Assembly (NCBI GenBank): GCA_037127255.1
Contig: JBANSL010000009.1
Coordinates: 25,880,475-25,944,474 of the forward strand
Length of the DNA stretch: 64,000 bases
Reading direction: 5' to 3'
From: Persicaria tinctoria
Taxonomy: Eukaryota; Streptophyta; Magnoliopsida; Caryophyllales; Polygonaceae
Part shown: positions 46,834-60,722 of the stretch, one piece after another
How positions within the stretch are numbered: position 1 is the stretch's first letter
Layout: each line of letters starts with the position of its first letter
Made by a program: the position numbers and the translations under genes
Notes under the pieces: model-generated
What the model saw: only the letters and a program-made list of their open reading frames with translations
Told to the model about the DNA's origin: nothing
The model's database searches: none

Positions 46834-49101
46834 TGTAAAGGCTCGGATTTTCAAATCCTAATTTTTCGGAAAAAGGAAATTAAAAATGAATTTAAATCGA
46901 ATTAAAAGATCGTTTAGCGGATTTCGACCGTAATATAAAATTTGACGAATAATTTCCATCCTTTTACCTCGAAAATTCAAAATAATTATCGGATGGCGAT
47001 ATCCTTGTCGATTTAAAAAAAAAATCTAATTGATCAAGAGAGCGAGAGTCGGGGAAACTAACATTTGAAAACTAATTGCGGGATACGAAATTCGCGTATT
47101 CGGGATTTATTACCGGTTATTGGTTGACCAATCCTACACTTAATCTCTCACCCACTCCCATCATTCACCAAATCTCCATACCTCTTCAAGTCACCCCTTA
47201 CCCCGTCATTCACCATCACCATCCATCCCATTGCCCATCATTCACCATTTCTGCTTCCTCCTTCACGCCATCACCGAGAGTCTAAGCTCACCACCATTCC
47301 GTTGCGTCTCCTTGTACCTTCGTCCCTCTTTTTCCTTGAAGAGCAGCAGCCACATCACCACGAGACACATCTTCGAGAGCACAGCAGCAGGCTGATGCCG
47401 CCCAGGAAGCCCAACGCTACCACCGAAGCTCCTCCCTCCCCTGTTTCGCGATTCCGAGGTCGGTAAGTCGATCTCTCATTCAATTCAAAATCCCATGGAA
47501 TCGCACCTCTTTAACCATCCTTTATTCTTCCTAGGCTGACCCCGAGGTTCCTCCCCCTCCGACGCAGTGAACCGAGCCTCCGATAATCTCCGACGGAACT
47601 CCGAAGTCGCGAACTCCCTCGGTGAGTTTCCGCCTCTTGTCTCTCTGTTTTGATTTAATTTCTGTCTTGGGTCGGATTGTGAGCGAGTGCGAGTGTGTGT
47701 GAACTGAGTGCGGAGAGTCGAGTGGGCTCCGGAGCCCTGGCGAGAGCTCCGGCGAGTTCGATTTGGCGAGGACGAGCATCCAGCAGAAGTCGAGGACGAG
47801 CAGCAGCGCAGCGAGCAGAGGCAAGCCAGCGGGAGCCGAGGATGAGCAGCAGCGTAGCAAGAAGAGGCGAGCTAGCGGGCGCGGGGATGAGGGCTGACCA
47901 GCGGAGTCGAGCAGCGCCAGCGAGCCGGCGTGAGCGGGAGCAGGGCGCGGGATTCACTTTCGAATCCGGAGGAGGAAGGAGGCCAGCGTGTCACGTGGGC
48001 CTTTGGCATCTCCAATTTGTGTTTATATTAAACCGGGTGGGATTATTTATATGGGTTCGGTTCGGGTTATCCATTATTATTTAACTAATTAACGGTAATT
48101 AAAATATATTATTAAAGTAATTCAGGATTTAAAAGATAAATTAGTATATTTTGGGAAAATTATAAGAGTTGATTTACTAAATAAAAATGGTCGGGATTTT
48201 AGGGGATTTGGAAATAATTTATAAAAGTGTTAAATAAATGGTATTTAAAATATCATGTAATACTATTTGAGATTTAAAATATATTATTGGGACTTCAAGA
48301 TTTATAAAGAATTTGGAAAAGAATTTCAAGGTATCTAATAAATAAATTCAAAAGGGGATTTGGCGAGTATTTTCAAGGGTCGGAATGGTTAACTATTTAA
48401 CTGGGATTTGAAACGGTTTTGAAACTAACTTGGGAATAAGACATATTCGATGACTAACTAGCATGATAATATGATCGTTTGACTAACATAATGATATGTA
48501 TGACTAATAGCATGGCTTGTGGTGAATTATTATATGAGATTAAATGTTGGATAATTATGACGATCTAGTAGGATTTTATATCACACAAATTATGTCTTAT
48601 GATTTTGATGAACCGTTGAGGTATATGCGGAACTGATGTATATGAACATGCGTAATTGGTTGAATAACGATGTGGTCTTGTGGAGCGGATGATGCGATGA
48701 AATGACTTCCATAACGTGTTACTTGTTCTATTGATTGAGGTGTGCTTGAGTGCTTAATACTTGGATGTAGACTTATGTATATTCAATCATGTACTAGGTG
48801 ATACTAGGTGATTTTGACTACTGTGTGCTGGGTTCTTTTGTTGCCGATCTGCTAGCCAGGTAAGTACCTCCGCGGCTTACTCAGTAACCAGTACCTCCTG
48901 CCTGATGTGTCATATAGTATGTAGGTGTTTCATATGCATAAGAGCATGTCATGTAGTATCATGCTTAGGAATTGCATTTACGAATGAGCATCCTTATTCT
49001 ATATGCGTTTGAATACAGAACGGCCGTTGTCTGTGAGCCCTAGAGTCCTTGCTAGGGTCATAGGGTAGCCCAGCTTCATCGAGTGTTGTCCTCCTCGAGT
49101 C

Positions 49102-49147
<46 letters not shown>

Positions 49148-49848
49148 AGATACGAGATGGGCATGAGATATGATATGATGATGAGATTTGATATGATTAT
49201 AGCATCGAACTGGCCAGTCTCCACCTTGTCTGGAAGAGGGGTGGTGGTAAGAGAGGGATATACCGCTTGGTATTCTTTGTTAAGGCCTTCCTCAATATTC
49301 TGCACATATGAATCAGGAGCATGATAGTGTGGTTTTATTTCAGTACTGCATGAAGGCATCTTTTATTCTAGGTATAGGCGTATTATATGTCCTCAGCGCG
49401 GTCAGAGGACCCGCAGGCGGACTCTTGGCTTGACTTGGTGGTATAGTTTCAGGTACCCGATCTACTACTTGATTTTGTGCTGATATGACGGGTTCCATTC
49501 ATATGGCGGAGAGTGAGTGTACGAACCCTGACTTCACCAAACTCATGCCTTTTGGATTTTTTCCTATTATACTCCGTTTTGACCCGGCTCTGCCGTGGCA
49601 CTGGTTGTATCGTTTTCAGAACTTTCGTCCTTTGCATGATAAAGGTTTTCGCGCGTTGTAGACTTAGGGCAGGTACAGGGGTTTACCCCGGGGTCTCTAA
49701 CGGACCTTCCGGGTTTGGGTGCGAAATTCCACTTTAAACTGCGCATCTTCGATTTCAAACCTTCAACCTGTACTCGGGGCGAAAGATCCCAACGAGGGGT
49801 TTCATCCCTCGAAACGTAACTCGGGAATCATAATCCCGGGCCGTTACA
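46834..49848 (+). repeat. 5' LTR of the LARD
   Basis: 3,015 bp, TG...CA. It contains a GC-rich leader region (47340-47990) whose alanine-rich translations have no recognisable domain, and an (AT)n tract at 49105-49143. It provides the empty site for the insertion in the other LTR at TATTTAAAATATCATG (48244-48259). Confidence 0.93.
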
Positions 49849-49852
49849 AAGG

Positions 49853-49871
49853 TGGTATCAGAGCAGAGGTT
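49853..49871 (+). promoter_or_regulatory. Primer-binding site, initiator tRNA-Met type
   Basis: TGGTATCAGAGCAGAGGTT starts four bases after the 5' LTR and matches the 3' end of plant initiator tRNA-Met, the usual primer of chromoviruses and Copia elements. Confidence 0.9.
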
Positions 49872-52800
49872 TTGCAATCCGAGTACAATAGGTTGAAGAT
49901 GGTTTTGAAAATCGCCCAATGTTTTCAAATGGTTTTGAAAAATGTTTTATAAGGGCAAAATGAATTTAATTGGAATTAAACCTAAAATGAATAAAAGGGA
50001 AACAATCTCGTGGGTAGAGACCAAAGCGATAGACATCCCTTATGGATGTAGAACTCGGGATACGGTAGGCAAAATACTAGCTTTTATTTACAGATGAGCC
50101 TAGAAGACTCCAAGGAGCACCACGAAGGATGGAGTGTCGAGTTAGGAGGCCGTGAGGTTCTTGCCCCTCCGGTCAGCTGTCCCTCGAAGGACAGCATATA
50201 TCGTCTCTATGCTTACGTTATATATACATATATGCAATTGGGCCCAAGGGCGATCCTCCTCGAAGATGATTATATTAATCTTGTTGATTGCTTCCGTGTT
50301 GAGTGCTCTATTGTGCTTAGGATAGCGAACTAATTAGTATGCCTTGACTTGAATCATGTGTTGAATAACTGTGCAAACGGGATAGTGGGAGAAAACCTTG
50401 TTCTTATGTAATCGGAATTCCTGTTTTGTCGAAATAGCCATTTCATAATTCAAACCCCCTGATGGTTCTGACTCTGTCATCCGCCCCACCAAGACATCTA
50501 GGAATGTTAGCAAGGGTCAAGAAGCATCATCTCCCCATGTTTAGAGTCTTGTTTCGTATCACACCATCGATGCTTCTATCGATTCTCGTACTTGTGATTG
50601 GGGTTTTTCACGGGAAATTTGGGTCGGTCAACTAAATACCTTCGGAAATCGTGTCAGGTGTGAGGGTTACCTGAGTATGTTAGTGGGAGTGAGGATTTAA
50701 ATCGTTTCGAGATAGAAGTGAGTTGTCTTATGGAGTCATCCCTTTCGATCCTCGTAATGGTCAACCATGTCTTCTTTTCACAAGAGTCTAAACACGAGTT
50801 CTACCCTCATCTATCAGAAACGGCGTGATTGTCCTTGTGTCCTACCCAGCAAGTCATAATAGCGTCCCACGGGGAAACGAGGTGGTGAGTCGGTGATTGT
50901 CCTTAGAGAATTCTGTCAAGTTATAATGATAGGCTCTTTGTGATTTAATGACATGCTATATTGGTATAATTTAGCATGACTTTCCCGGTACATTGCATGG
51001 TTGCACTTATGAGTTGATGTATGTGTCGTATGTATTGAATTCCCATGATTATTGTCTCCCTATGAACTAGGTCCATGATAGTGTGTTCAACTCTCGTTGG
51101 ATGTTTAAAACGTGAATTGGATGACTTAGAATGCCAGATTAACCTAATTGGACCTCATTGGTTGTGTACATGTTTAATGAGTATTTTTAGTATCATGTAA
51201 GACATATACCTCCCAGTTATAGGCCCCCGTATGATTGTGTAATGTCCTAGTCTTACTATGCGAATATGGATGTATGTGATGAGATAGTTGCTATACCAAC
51301 CCTGCATGAACTGACCATACCCTTAGCATGATTTTTAGGGTACATCTTAGCATGTTTTCCGTAATATTATGACTTGCTTAATTGTGTATCTAAATGAGTG
51401 ATAAGTTGTGCATATGATATCCTGTGATGTTTGCTAGATCTTGCATAACTTGGGCCATATGTGTCCCATGTCAGTATGTGCATACATGTTCTTAGTCTGT
51501 CAAGCATGATTGGTGAATGAAATGATAAGTTGCTAGCTTGTTCTGCACACATATAAAGATGATTATATGAACACGTTATGAATGCGTAAATCGATATTCC
51601 TCGAGATAGGTGCATACTAGTGTGAAAAAATGTGATGACATCTCTTGATTTTTATGTGTTTGTGTGCCATAATTATAAGGGCATCGTTGTAACTCTCGGG
51701 TTGGGATCTTATCCTTGGTCTCGTCGTCCCTAATCCTGGTCCATGTCTGAACTCTTAAGGAATTGTGTTGTCCGCCCTTGTCCCTCCCCTATCTCCGTAA
51801 CTTCTAACCCTTGCGATCCTTCGATGAGCGCCGATATGCAAGAAAGGACCGACGACCATGTGGCGCAGCGGAAGTGTGATGGGTCCATGACCCATAGACC
51901 ACAGGACTGACGACGCCAAAAGTATACAAAGGACGAACACATTTGAAAGATGGTAGCCGCGTACGTGATTCTCTTAGATGACTCAAGGAAGGACGTTCTT
52001 AATTCAAATTGTGGGTTCTTCTATACTAATCGGAATTGATGTTTTGTGATAGGCCTAGAACTGACATAATTGAATGTGTGATGACGAATGTGCTGAATTG
52101 ATAGCAATGATTGCCTGGCGAACTTGTTTCTATGACGATGTGCCTTGGTGCTTGGTATACTGACTTGCGGGTGAGTAGGTTGTGGGTTATATGTATGGGA
52201 GTGCTTTCTTCTTGAGCTTGAGTCATGAGATTCTTCAGTGAGACGGGTTGGAAAGTGGCAGGTGGATTAAGGTATTCGGATTGGGTCATTGGTCGTGTGA
52301 GATGGGGTGCATGAATGATGCGTCAGCTTGAGTAAAGCCGAGTGAGTTGGGATGTGTCGAAGATAGTGGTTCGTGAATATAGATGAGCTTCGAGGTAGGT
52401 CTTAGGTGGGGAGTGGGGCTAGTATGTTGAGATTTTGAGAGAGATGTCCTAGCTAGGAGTGTCGGTAAGTAGTGGGTGCGCGGTGTGAGCGGTTGAGGTC
52501 TAGACTAGTTGCATGAGAGTGACCTTACGAGTGGGTGTGAGTATAGGCAGTTGGCGTAGTTCTAGAGGTGGATGGGTGAGCTAGGAGTTGATCGGGGGAT
52601 TCTTGAGGGGAGGTTTTGTGAGACGGATTGGTGTACTAAGGAAGGTGTCTAGATAGTCTATGAGCGGATTGTGGGCGATGTCGAGGATGATCGATTAAGG
52701 AACGTTTGAGGAATCGTAGAAATTGGGACTAGGTGATGTGTGCTGTGAGTGGGAGAGATTTCGGTAAGGGATGAGGTTGAGGAGTTTCCTAGGAAGAGTA

Positions 52801-54908
52801 GTATGAGGTTGCTTGGGAAATTATGGATCGGGGATATTAGGTTGTTCATATCAGGGTTGTTCGTGTGATGAGTATTTGGGGGTTGTTTAGATAGGATTGG
52901 TAATGCTTGGGGAATTTATGAGTGAAGGATCTCTAGATGCGTTATTGGAGGATTTGGCATAGGGAATGAATCGGGATTTATGAGTGGAGGTCATTGTGGC
53001 AATTGAGGTAATTGAGGATGTGAGATGAATCTTCGAGGAAAGGCTGGTAGCTATGCAATGATGTAGTTGAGATTCCTAGTAAGAATGTGGGCTTAAGGTT
53101 GAGATAGAGAGATTATGCGCATGGATTTGGGAACTAGGCAAAGCAGAAGTTATTGAGGACGCTAGAGAGATTTTTGAAGGTTGGTGAAGTTGCGGTGCTT
53201 AGAAACTTCGAACGAGGATGTCATAGGAATTCGGTGAAAATGATGATCCGTACATAAGGGTTTAAGTGGTGGAGATTTCGAAGTTTGAGGAAGCGATCTG
53301 AAGCAATTTGGGGAAACATGCGGAGTTGAGGGAACTAGTCTAGGTAGAGTATGTCGGGAAGAGGATCTAGCGGGGGTCGGCTTGATGGTCATGGTGATTC
53401 GTGGTTGGGAGTACCACTAGTTGGGTTTTGCATTAGAATTGGTCGGGAGTGTCATGTGTGAGATGATAAGTATGAGTTGGGTTCTTAGAGGTGGATGGTT
53501 AGTGAGAGCGGTTAGTGGTGTGGGGAGTATGATCAGCTTAGCAAGGTGATTCGAGATGTCTCTTTGGGGGATGATGTTTAGGCGGAGTCTTGAGAGCCTA
53601 GGAAAAGTACTCGAGATTGTTAAGAAGTGTCTAGATCAATCGTGAGAGCGGTTCAGTTCAGGACTCGGAATTTTCTATTATAGGGTAAAGATGGGGCTGA
53701 TAGAAGACGCCTAGGGCAAGAACGTGTTATATATGGAGTCTTGGTAGTAGATTGAGTTGTCCAGCTAGTCGAAATGAGGGAATTTTGTGATTTGGAAACT
53801 CCGAAAGATAGTTTTAAATAGTTGAGTGGAAGGTAGAACTTGAGATCCGGATGTCGATGTGGATTGGCCCTTAGATGGCTTGATGGCATAGGAGTTGGGA
53901 TACCTTGTAGTTGGTTTGGGTATTCGACCTTGATTGCGAATAGTTATGAGACTAGAAATGTTGTATGTCAGCAGGATACAATGGTGCCTAGAACTGGTAG
54001 TGGATTGAGTTGGTAGACCTCGGTGAAGTTGATCTTAGTGTAAGGGATGGTGAGTAGTGGTCGTGTCTCGTCATGATTGGTAGTGTAAGGCAGATTTTCC
54101 TGAGATAGTGATCTAGTGTATACTTTACTTGGGGCCGAATGTTGTGCGAATTCTATGCTATAGACTATGTTGATTCTCTGATGTGTTGCCGTTGACAAAA
54201 GGAAACTGTAGTACTAACATAGTTATCCCTGAACTCGATGGAATGCTACTGTACGGAAGCAGTTGTTTGCCTCTAATGCGATGACGCTTGGTAGTTAGAA
54301 TGAGTATGATGTACTTATCTGATTGATATAACGTGCTTATATGATTAATATGGTGTGTAACTTCCGTGAGATGACGTGATAAATTCTACCATATATGATA
54401 CGATGCTAGATATGCTATGCTATGTGGCTATTCATGAGGTGATTATGTTATGCTATTAAGACGTGAGGTGTTATTGTTATTCGATATATATACATGATGC
54501 TTAATGATGGGAATGATAGAAATTGAACTGTTGAACCTTGATTATGTCTTAGCACCTAGGAAGAGAATATGAGATTAGCCTTTAGAAGTGGATAGTAGGA
54601 TGAATGAAGAGGTTATGAATGCTTTTGACTAATGCCGAACTTGAAGTTTTGAACGGTGTTTTAAAGAGGACGTTGCGATGTTTTGAGTTATGATATGACC
54701 GAAGAGTCGGAGTAAGGATGTGGTAGGGGGCCATATCACATTCTTGCTACGATCTATTGGGGATATTATGATCACGACAAAGGTACTGTGAGGATCTCAT
54801 AGGGGCACTTATGAGATACTTACGGGATCAATGACATGATACTTGGACTCACAAATTTCAAACTTCATCCCCTATTTTAAAATGATTTTAGTCTCAGGGA
54901 CGAGACTT
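49872..54908 (+). other. Non-coding interior of the LARD
   Basis: About 5 kb without domain-bearing frames. The first notable ATG frame after the primer site (50094-50333, 79 residues, starting MSLEDSKEHHEGW) has no recognised family. From about 52030 to 54240 the plus strand is unusually rich in G and T and poor in C, with words such as GTGAGTGG and GAGGATGTG. This is a strand asymmetry, not a repeat. Nothing else identified. Confidence 0.6.
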
Positions 54909-54926
54909 GTTTTTAGAGGTGGATGA
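54909..54926 (+). promoter_or_regulatory. Polypurine tract of the LARD
   Basis: TTTTTAGAGGTGGATGA directly precedes the 3' LTR start, following GGGACGAGACTTG, a word resembling the end of autonomous chromovirus interiors. Confidence 0.6.
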
Positions 54927-57059
54927 TGTAAAGGCTCGGATTTTCAAATCCTAATTTTTCGGAAAAAGGAAATTAAAAATGAATTTAAATCGAATTAAAA
55001 GATCGTTTAGCGGATTTCGACCGTAATATAAAATTTGACGAATAATTTCCATCCTTTTACCTCAAAAATTCAAAATAATTATCGGATGGCGATATCCTTG
55101 TCGATTTAAAAAAAAAATCTAATTGATCAAGAGAGCGAGAGTCGGGGAAACTAACATTTGAAAACTAATTGCGGGATACGAAATTCGCGTATTCGGGATT
55201 TATTACCGGTTATTGGTTGACCAATCCTACACTTAATCTCTCACCCACTCCCATCATTCACCAAATCTCCATACCTCTTCAAGTCACCCCTTACCCCGTC
55301 ATTCACCATCACCATCCATCCCATTGCCCATCATTCACCATTTCTGTTTCCTTCTTCACGCCATCACCGAGAGTCTAAGCTCACCACCATTCCGTTGCGT
55401 CTCCTTGTACCTTCGTCCCTCTTTTTCCTTGAAGAGCAGCAGCCACAGCACCACGAGGCACATCTTCGAGAGCACAGCAGCAGGCCGACGCCACCCAGGA
55501 AGCCCAACGCTACCACCGAAGCTCCTCCCTCCCCTGTTTCGCGATTCCGAGGTCGGTAAGTCGATCTCTCATTCAATTCAAAATCCCTTGGAATCGCACC
55601 TCTTTAACCATCCTTTGTTCTTCCTAGGCTGACCCCGAGGTTCCTCCCCCTCCGACGCAGTGAATCGAGCCTCCGATAATCTCCGACGGAACTCCGAAGT
55701 CGCGAACTCCCTCGGTGAGTTTCCGCCTCTTGTCTCTCTGTTTTGATTTAATTTCTGTCTTGGGTCGGATTGTGAGCGAGTGCGAGTGTGTGTGAACTGA
55801 GTGCGGAGAGTCGAGTGGGCTCCGGAGCCCTGGCGAGAGCTCCGGCGAGTTCGATTTGGCGAGGACGAGCATCCAGCAGAAGTCGAGGACGAGCAGCAGC
55901 GCAGCGAGCAGAGGCAAGCCAGCGGGAGCCGAGGATGAGCAGCAGCGTAGCAAGAAGAGGCGAGCTAGCGGGCGCGGGGATGAGGGCTGACCAGCGGAGT
56001 CGAGCAGCGCCAGCGAGCCGGCGTGAGCGGGAGCAGGGCGCGGGATTCACTTTCGAATCCGGAGGAGGAAGGAGGCCAGCGTGTCACGTGGGCCTTTGGC
56101 ATCTCCAATTTGTGTTTATATTAAACCGGGTGGGATTATTTATATGGGTTCGGTTCGGGTTATCCATTATTATTTAACTAATTAACGGTAATTAAAATAT
56201 ATTATTAAAGTAATTCAGGATTTAAAAGATAAATTAGTATATTTTGGGAAAATTATAAGAGTTGATTTACTAAATAAAAATGGTCGGGATTTTAGGGGAT
56301 TTGGAAATAATTTATAAAAGTGTTAAATAAATGGTATTTAAAATAGAAGTTTGGCATTTGGACCAATTACTAAATGGCCTAAAGGCTTTTCTTTGTTAGT
56401 AAATGGCCAAAATTTTTTCATAATACCCCTTTTACCCCTGTTTTAATTTTACCCCAAACCCCCCTCCTTCTTCCCTTTCCCAGATCTGAGATCAGATCTC
56501 GTTGTTTGATTCTTCCCTTTCCCAGTTCCCTCCCGTCGCCACCTTCGCCCGACTCCCTCCATCGTCGTCGATGGGCCGCGTCGCCCCGCTCCCTCCCTCG
56601 TCGGAGTCGTAAGCCGCTCAAGTTGATGGCCCCAAAGCTCACACCCGTCACCGCCCTCACCCAGTCGCGCTCGATGGCTCCCGTCATCGCCGCACCGCAT
56701 CGCGTCGCTCCCACTCTCTCCGGAGTCGCAAGCCGACTCCCACCCGGTCGCGCTCTTCGTCGTCGTCGATCGAGCGAGAATCGAGCATTTCACCATTGAA
56801 ATTGGTGGATGACCAGGAAATGAAGGAAACGGGGACGCCATTGATGAATTGCTGAGGTCTCATGACGTTTCAAGCTCTTGAAATTTATGAATCTTATCAT
56901 CTGAATGTTTAATTTCTCATCATCATCATCATTTATGTAATTTTGGCTTAAAATATTTGTAAAGTGCAAGTTCAATTTCACATGTTTATCCATATCATTT
57001 TCATGCTATACTCACGGCAGATAGTGGGAAATTAAACCATGTTATTCGGTCTTTGTTAT

Positions 57060-59915
57060 TTGGCTTTTGTTTGTGAACCTTTTTTTCTTTTGATTACAGT
57101 GTCTTTGACTCTTTTTTCATATTGGTGACAGAGTCTATAAAGCTGTTTTTATTTTGGTTACATTTTCTATAGAGTTTTCCTTTTGATTACAGTGTCTATG
57201 ACCCTGTTTTTATAGTGGTGACAGTATCTATGACTTTATTTTTTTATAGTGGTTACAATAGTAGTTATATTTTTAATTTTTTTTTATTGTGGTGACACTA
57301 ATTTAAAAATATTTAAAAAACTATAAATTAGAAATTAGAGAACAACTATCACTAGATGAATTTTGGCTTTTTATTAAACCCTTTAGTGTTTATGCTTCCC
57401 TTTTCCTAGGGTTTTCCTTTGATTACAGTGTCTATGAACCTTTTTTCATAGTGGTGATAGTGTCTATAAAGCTGTTTTTATTTTAGTTACATCGTCTATA
57501 TGGTTTTCCTTTTGATTACAGTGTATTTGACCGTGTTTTTATAGTGGTTACAGTGTCTATGATCCTATTTTTATTTTGCTTACAGCATCTATCACCCTCT
57601 TAACCATTCATATGTTATAGGAGAACTGTCACCACATGTATTTTGGTTTCTCATTAGCCCCTATAGGGTTTGTGCCTCCCGTGTCGTAGGGTTTTCCTTT
57701 GATTACAGTGTCTTTGACCATTTTTTCATAGTGGTGACAGTGTCTATAGCCCTGTTTTTATTTTGGTTACAACGTCTATAGGGTTTCCTTTGATTACATT
57801 GTATATGATCTTTATTTCATAGTGGTGACAGTGCTTACGCCCCTTTTTTCATAGTGGTGACAATGTCTATTACCTTGAAACCACATGTATTTTGAGTGAA
57901 AGTGTCTATGACCTTTGATTACAGTGTCTATGACCTTATTTTTATAGTGATGACAGTGTCTATGACTCTCTTACCCATTCATATATTGAAGGAGAACTGT
58001 CCTCCTAATGTCTTTTGGCTTCTCATTAGCCCTTTTAGGGTTTGTGCTTACCTTGTCCTAGGGTTTTCCATTTGGTGACAACAATCATCTCTTAACGACG
58101 TACTGTACTTAACATTTTACGGTTTAGGGTTTAGGATTTAGGGTTTAGGGCCTTGGCCCTAAACCCTAAAGACTTAACCCTAAACCCTAAACCACACTGT
58201 ACATCGCATGTTCTTTTGGCTTCTCATTAGCCCTTATAGGGTTTGTGCTTCCCTTTTCCTAGGGGTTTCCTTTGATTACAGTGTCTATGAACCTTTTTTC
58301 ATAGTGGTGACAGTGTCTATAAAGCTGTTTTTATTTTTGTTACAACGTCTATAGGGTTTTCCTTTTGATTACAGTGTCTATGGCTTTATTTTTATAGTGG
58401 TGACAGTGGCTATGACACTGTTTTTATTTTGATTACAGTGTCTGTGACCCTCTTATCCATTCATGTATTAGATGAGAACTGTCAACACATTTATTTTGGC
58501 TTCTCATTAGCCCCTGTAGGGTGTGTGCTTCCCTTATCATATGATTTCCTTTTTATTACAGTGTTTATGACCATGTTTTTATAGTGGTGACAGTGGCTAT
58601 GATACTATTTTTATTTTGATTACAACATCTATGACCCTATTACCCATTCATGTATTAGAGAAGAGCTGTTATCACATTTATTTTGGCTTCTCATTAGCCC
58701 CTATAGGGTTTGTGCTTCCCTTTTCCTAGGGTTTTTCTTTGATTACAGTGTCTATAAACCTTTTTTTCATAGTGATGACAGTGTCTTTAAAACTGTTTTT
58801 ATTTTTGTTACAACGTCTATAGGGTTTTCTTTTTTATTACAGTGTTATTGCTTTGTTTTTATAGTGGTGACAGTGGCTATGACACTTTTTTATTTTGATT
58901 ACAGTGTCTATGACCCTCTTACCCATTCATGTATTAGAGGAGAAGTGTCATCACATTTATTTTGGCTTCTCATTAGGCCCTATAGGAGTTGTGCTTCCCT
59001 TATCATATGATTTCTCTTTGATTACAGTGTAATCATGTTTTTATAGTGGTGACAGTATCTATGACTTTATTTTTATTATGGTGACAAAAGTAGTTACATT
59101 TTTAATTTTTTTTAATTGTGGTGACACTACTTTAAAAAAATCTAAAAAACTAGAAATTAGATAAGAACTGTCATCACATGTATTTGGCTTCTCATTAGCC
59201 CCTATAGGGTTTGTGTTTCCCTTTTCCTAGGATTTTCCTTTGATTACAGTGTATATAAACCTTTTTTTCATAGTGGTGACAGTGTCTATAAAGCTATTTT
59301 TATTTTGGTCAACGTCTATAGGATTTTCCTTTTGATTACAGTGTCTATGACTTTATTTTTATAGTGGTGACAGTGGCTATGACACTGTTTTTATTTTGAT
59401 TACAGTGTCTATGACCCTCTTACCCATTAATGTATTAGAGGAGAACTGTCACCACATTTATTTTGACTTCTCATTAGCCCCTATATGGTTTGTGCTTCCC
59501 TCATCATATGATTTCCCTTTGATTACAGTGTGTATGACTATGTTTTTTTAGTGGTGACAGTATCTATGACTTTATTTTTATTATGGTGACAACAATAGTT
59601 ACATTTTTAATTTTTTTAATTGTGGTGACACTACTTTAAAAAAATCTAAAAAACTAGAAATTAGAAATTAGAGAACAACTGTCACCGCATGTATTTTGGC
59701 TTCTCATTAGCCCTTATAGGGTTTGTGTTTCCCTTTTCCTAGGATTTTCTTTTGATTACAGTGTTTATGAACCTTTTTTCATAGTGGAAACAATGTATAT
59801 AAAACTGTTTTTATTTTGGTTACATCGTCTATAGGGTTTTCCTTTTGATTACAGTGTATTTGACCGTGTTTTTATAGTGGTTACAGTGTCTATAGTTACA
59901 TTTTTAATTTTTTTA
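57060..59915. repeat. 32-bp minisatellite complex, opposite orientation
   Basis: The reverse complement of the array at 10981-16360: GATTACAGTGTCTATGACC, TTTTTATAGTGGTGACAGTG and the longer block with TTCTCATTAGCCCCTATAGG alternate. It shares the telomere-motif foldback. Confidence 0.9.
58085..58210. repeat. Telomere-type foldback, second copy
   Basis: TTTAGGG units run into GGGCCTTGGCCC and then CCCTAAA units, with outer arms GTACTGTAC and GTACAT. The arrangement and flanks (ACAATCATCTCTTAACG on one side) match 15395-15495 reversed. Confidence 0.85.
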
Positions 59916-60722
59916 ACGGAGATTATGCGAGTTAGAACAACTTCTATAATTGCGGGATTATTTCTGAAATTTTAGAAATTAATACAGGGGCATATTTTAT
60001 AAAAATAGAAATTCTGGGAGGTTTTTCGTAATTAGTCTTCTTCTTCCCTCATCTCGACAGATTCTCACGCAGTTTAACAGTGATTTTTGCCGATCTTCCG
60101 ATGGCTCGTTCTCCTTACACAGAGCTCCATTTGACGCGTATGACCTATCAAACTGACGAGTGCAATCTCTACTTCAGTCTCGTTGTGTTTATTTTGTCGA
60201 AGGATGATCTTACAAAACGCGACGAATGCTTGAACAGGGGCTGCTAAGTGAATGTTTTACGAAGCTTCAAGGTGTCCAACAATGGCGGTTAGCGATTTTG
60301 TATAAATTTGAGAGGGGTTTTTGCACGAAAACCATCCTTGAGAGATGTAGAACGTGATTGAGCGGGTAGAAGGCTTGGATTTAGGGTCGAACGTGATTTA
60401 GGGTGCACGAGGAGCTTTGATTCGGCCTTCAATGGAGGAGGGCTCGGTTGTGAGGTTTGGGAGAGTGCAACAAGAGCATGGGCGGGCGGCGTTGGCGACG
60501 GTGCGGTGGTGGCGGCGCCGACTATTGGTGGTGTTGCGGTGGTGGCTCTAGAATGAAAGCCAAATCTGTTTTTACAGTGATCGGTGGTGGTGCGGTGTTG
60601 TAATTGTGGGGAAATAGGGGCAGGGGTATAATTGGAAAATGTGGCCTATTACCTAATAATGCCACCCTTGTGGCCTAAAACTTAAAAATTGGACCCAAAA
60701 TGGCCATTTAGCAAAAAATCCC
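59916..60722. other. Right, gene-like part of the nested element
   Basis: After the minisatellite, 59930-60580 has mixed exon-like and GC-rich composition (for example GATGGCTCGTTCTCCTTACA and repeated GTGGTGGCG words near 60500) without a long open frame. It ends in the terminal motif AAAATGGCCATTTAGC. No gene identified. Confidence 0.45.

Larger units (their letters stand above)
56345..60722. mobile_element. Non-autonomous DNA element with a minisatellite core
   Basis: The intact LTR copy shows the empty site exactly. TTTAAAAT is duplicated at 56337-56344 and 60723-60730 (8 bp, or 9 bp with one mismatch), fitting hAT or Mutator-type insertion. The ends are only loosely inverted (AGAAGTTTGGCATTTGGACC versus GGGATTTTTTGCTAAATGGC on the complement). 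The order is terminus, GC-rich block (56455-56830), minisatellite (57060-59915), exon-like block (60040-60580), terminus. No transposase. Gene-like GC blocks suggest captured sequence, as in Pack-MULEs. Confidence 0.8.

Noticed and set aside
47531..47957. Alanine-rich open frames conserved in both LARD LTRs (again at 55624-56050)
   Set aside because: Conservation follows from LTR identity; they overlap in several frames in a GC-rich leader and show no domain.
52030..54240. Decayed pol gene in the LARD interior
   Set aside because: I looked for reverse transcriptase and integrase motifs on the plus strand and found none; minus-strand short frames are by-products of C-poor composition.
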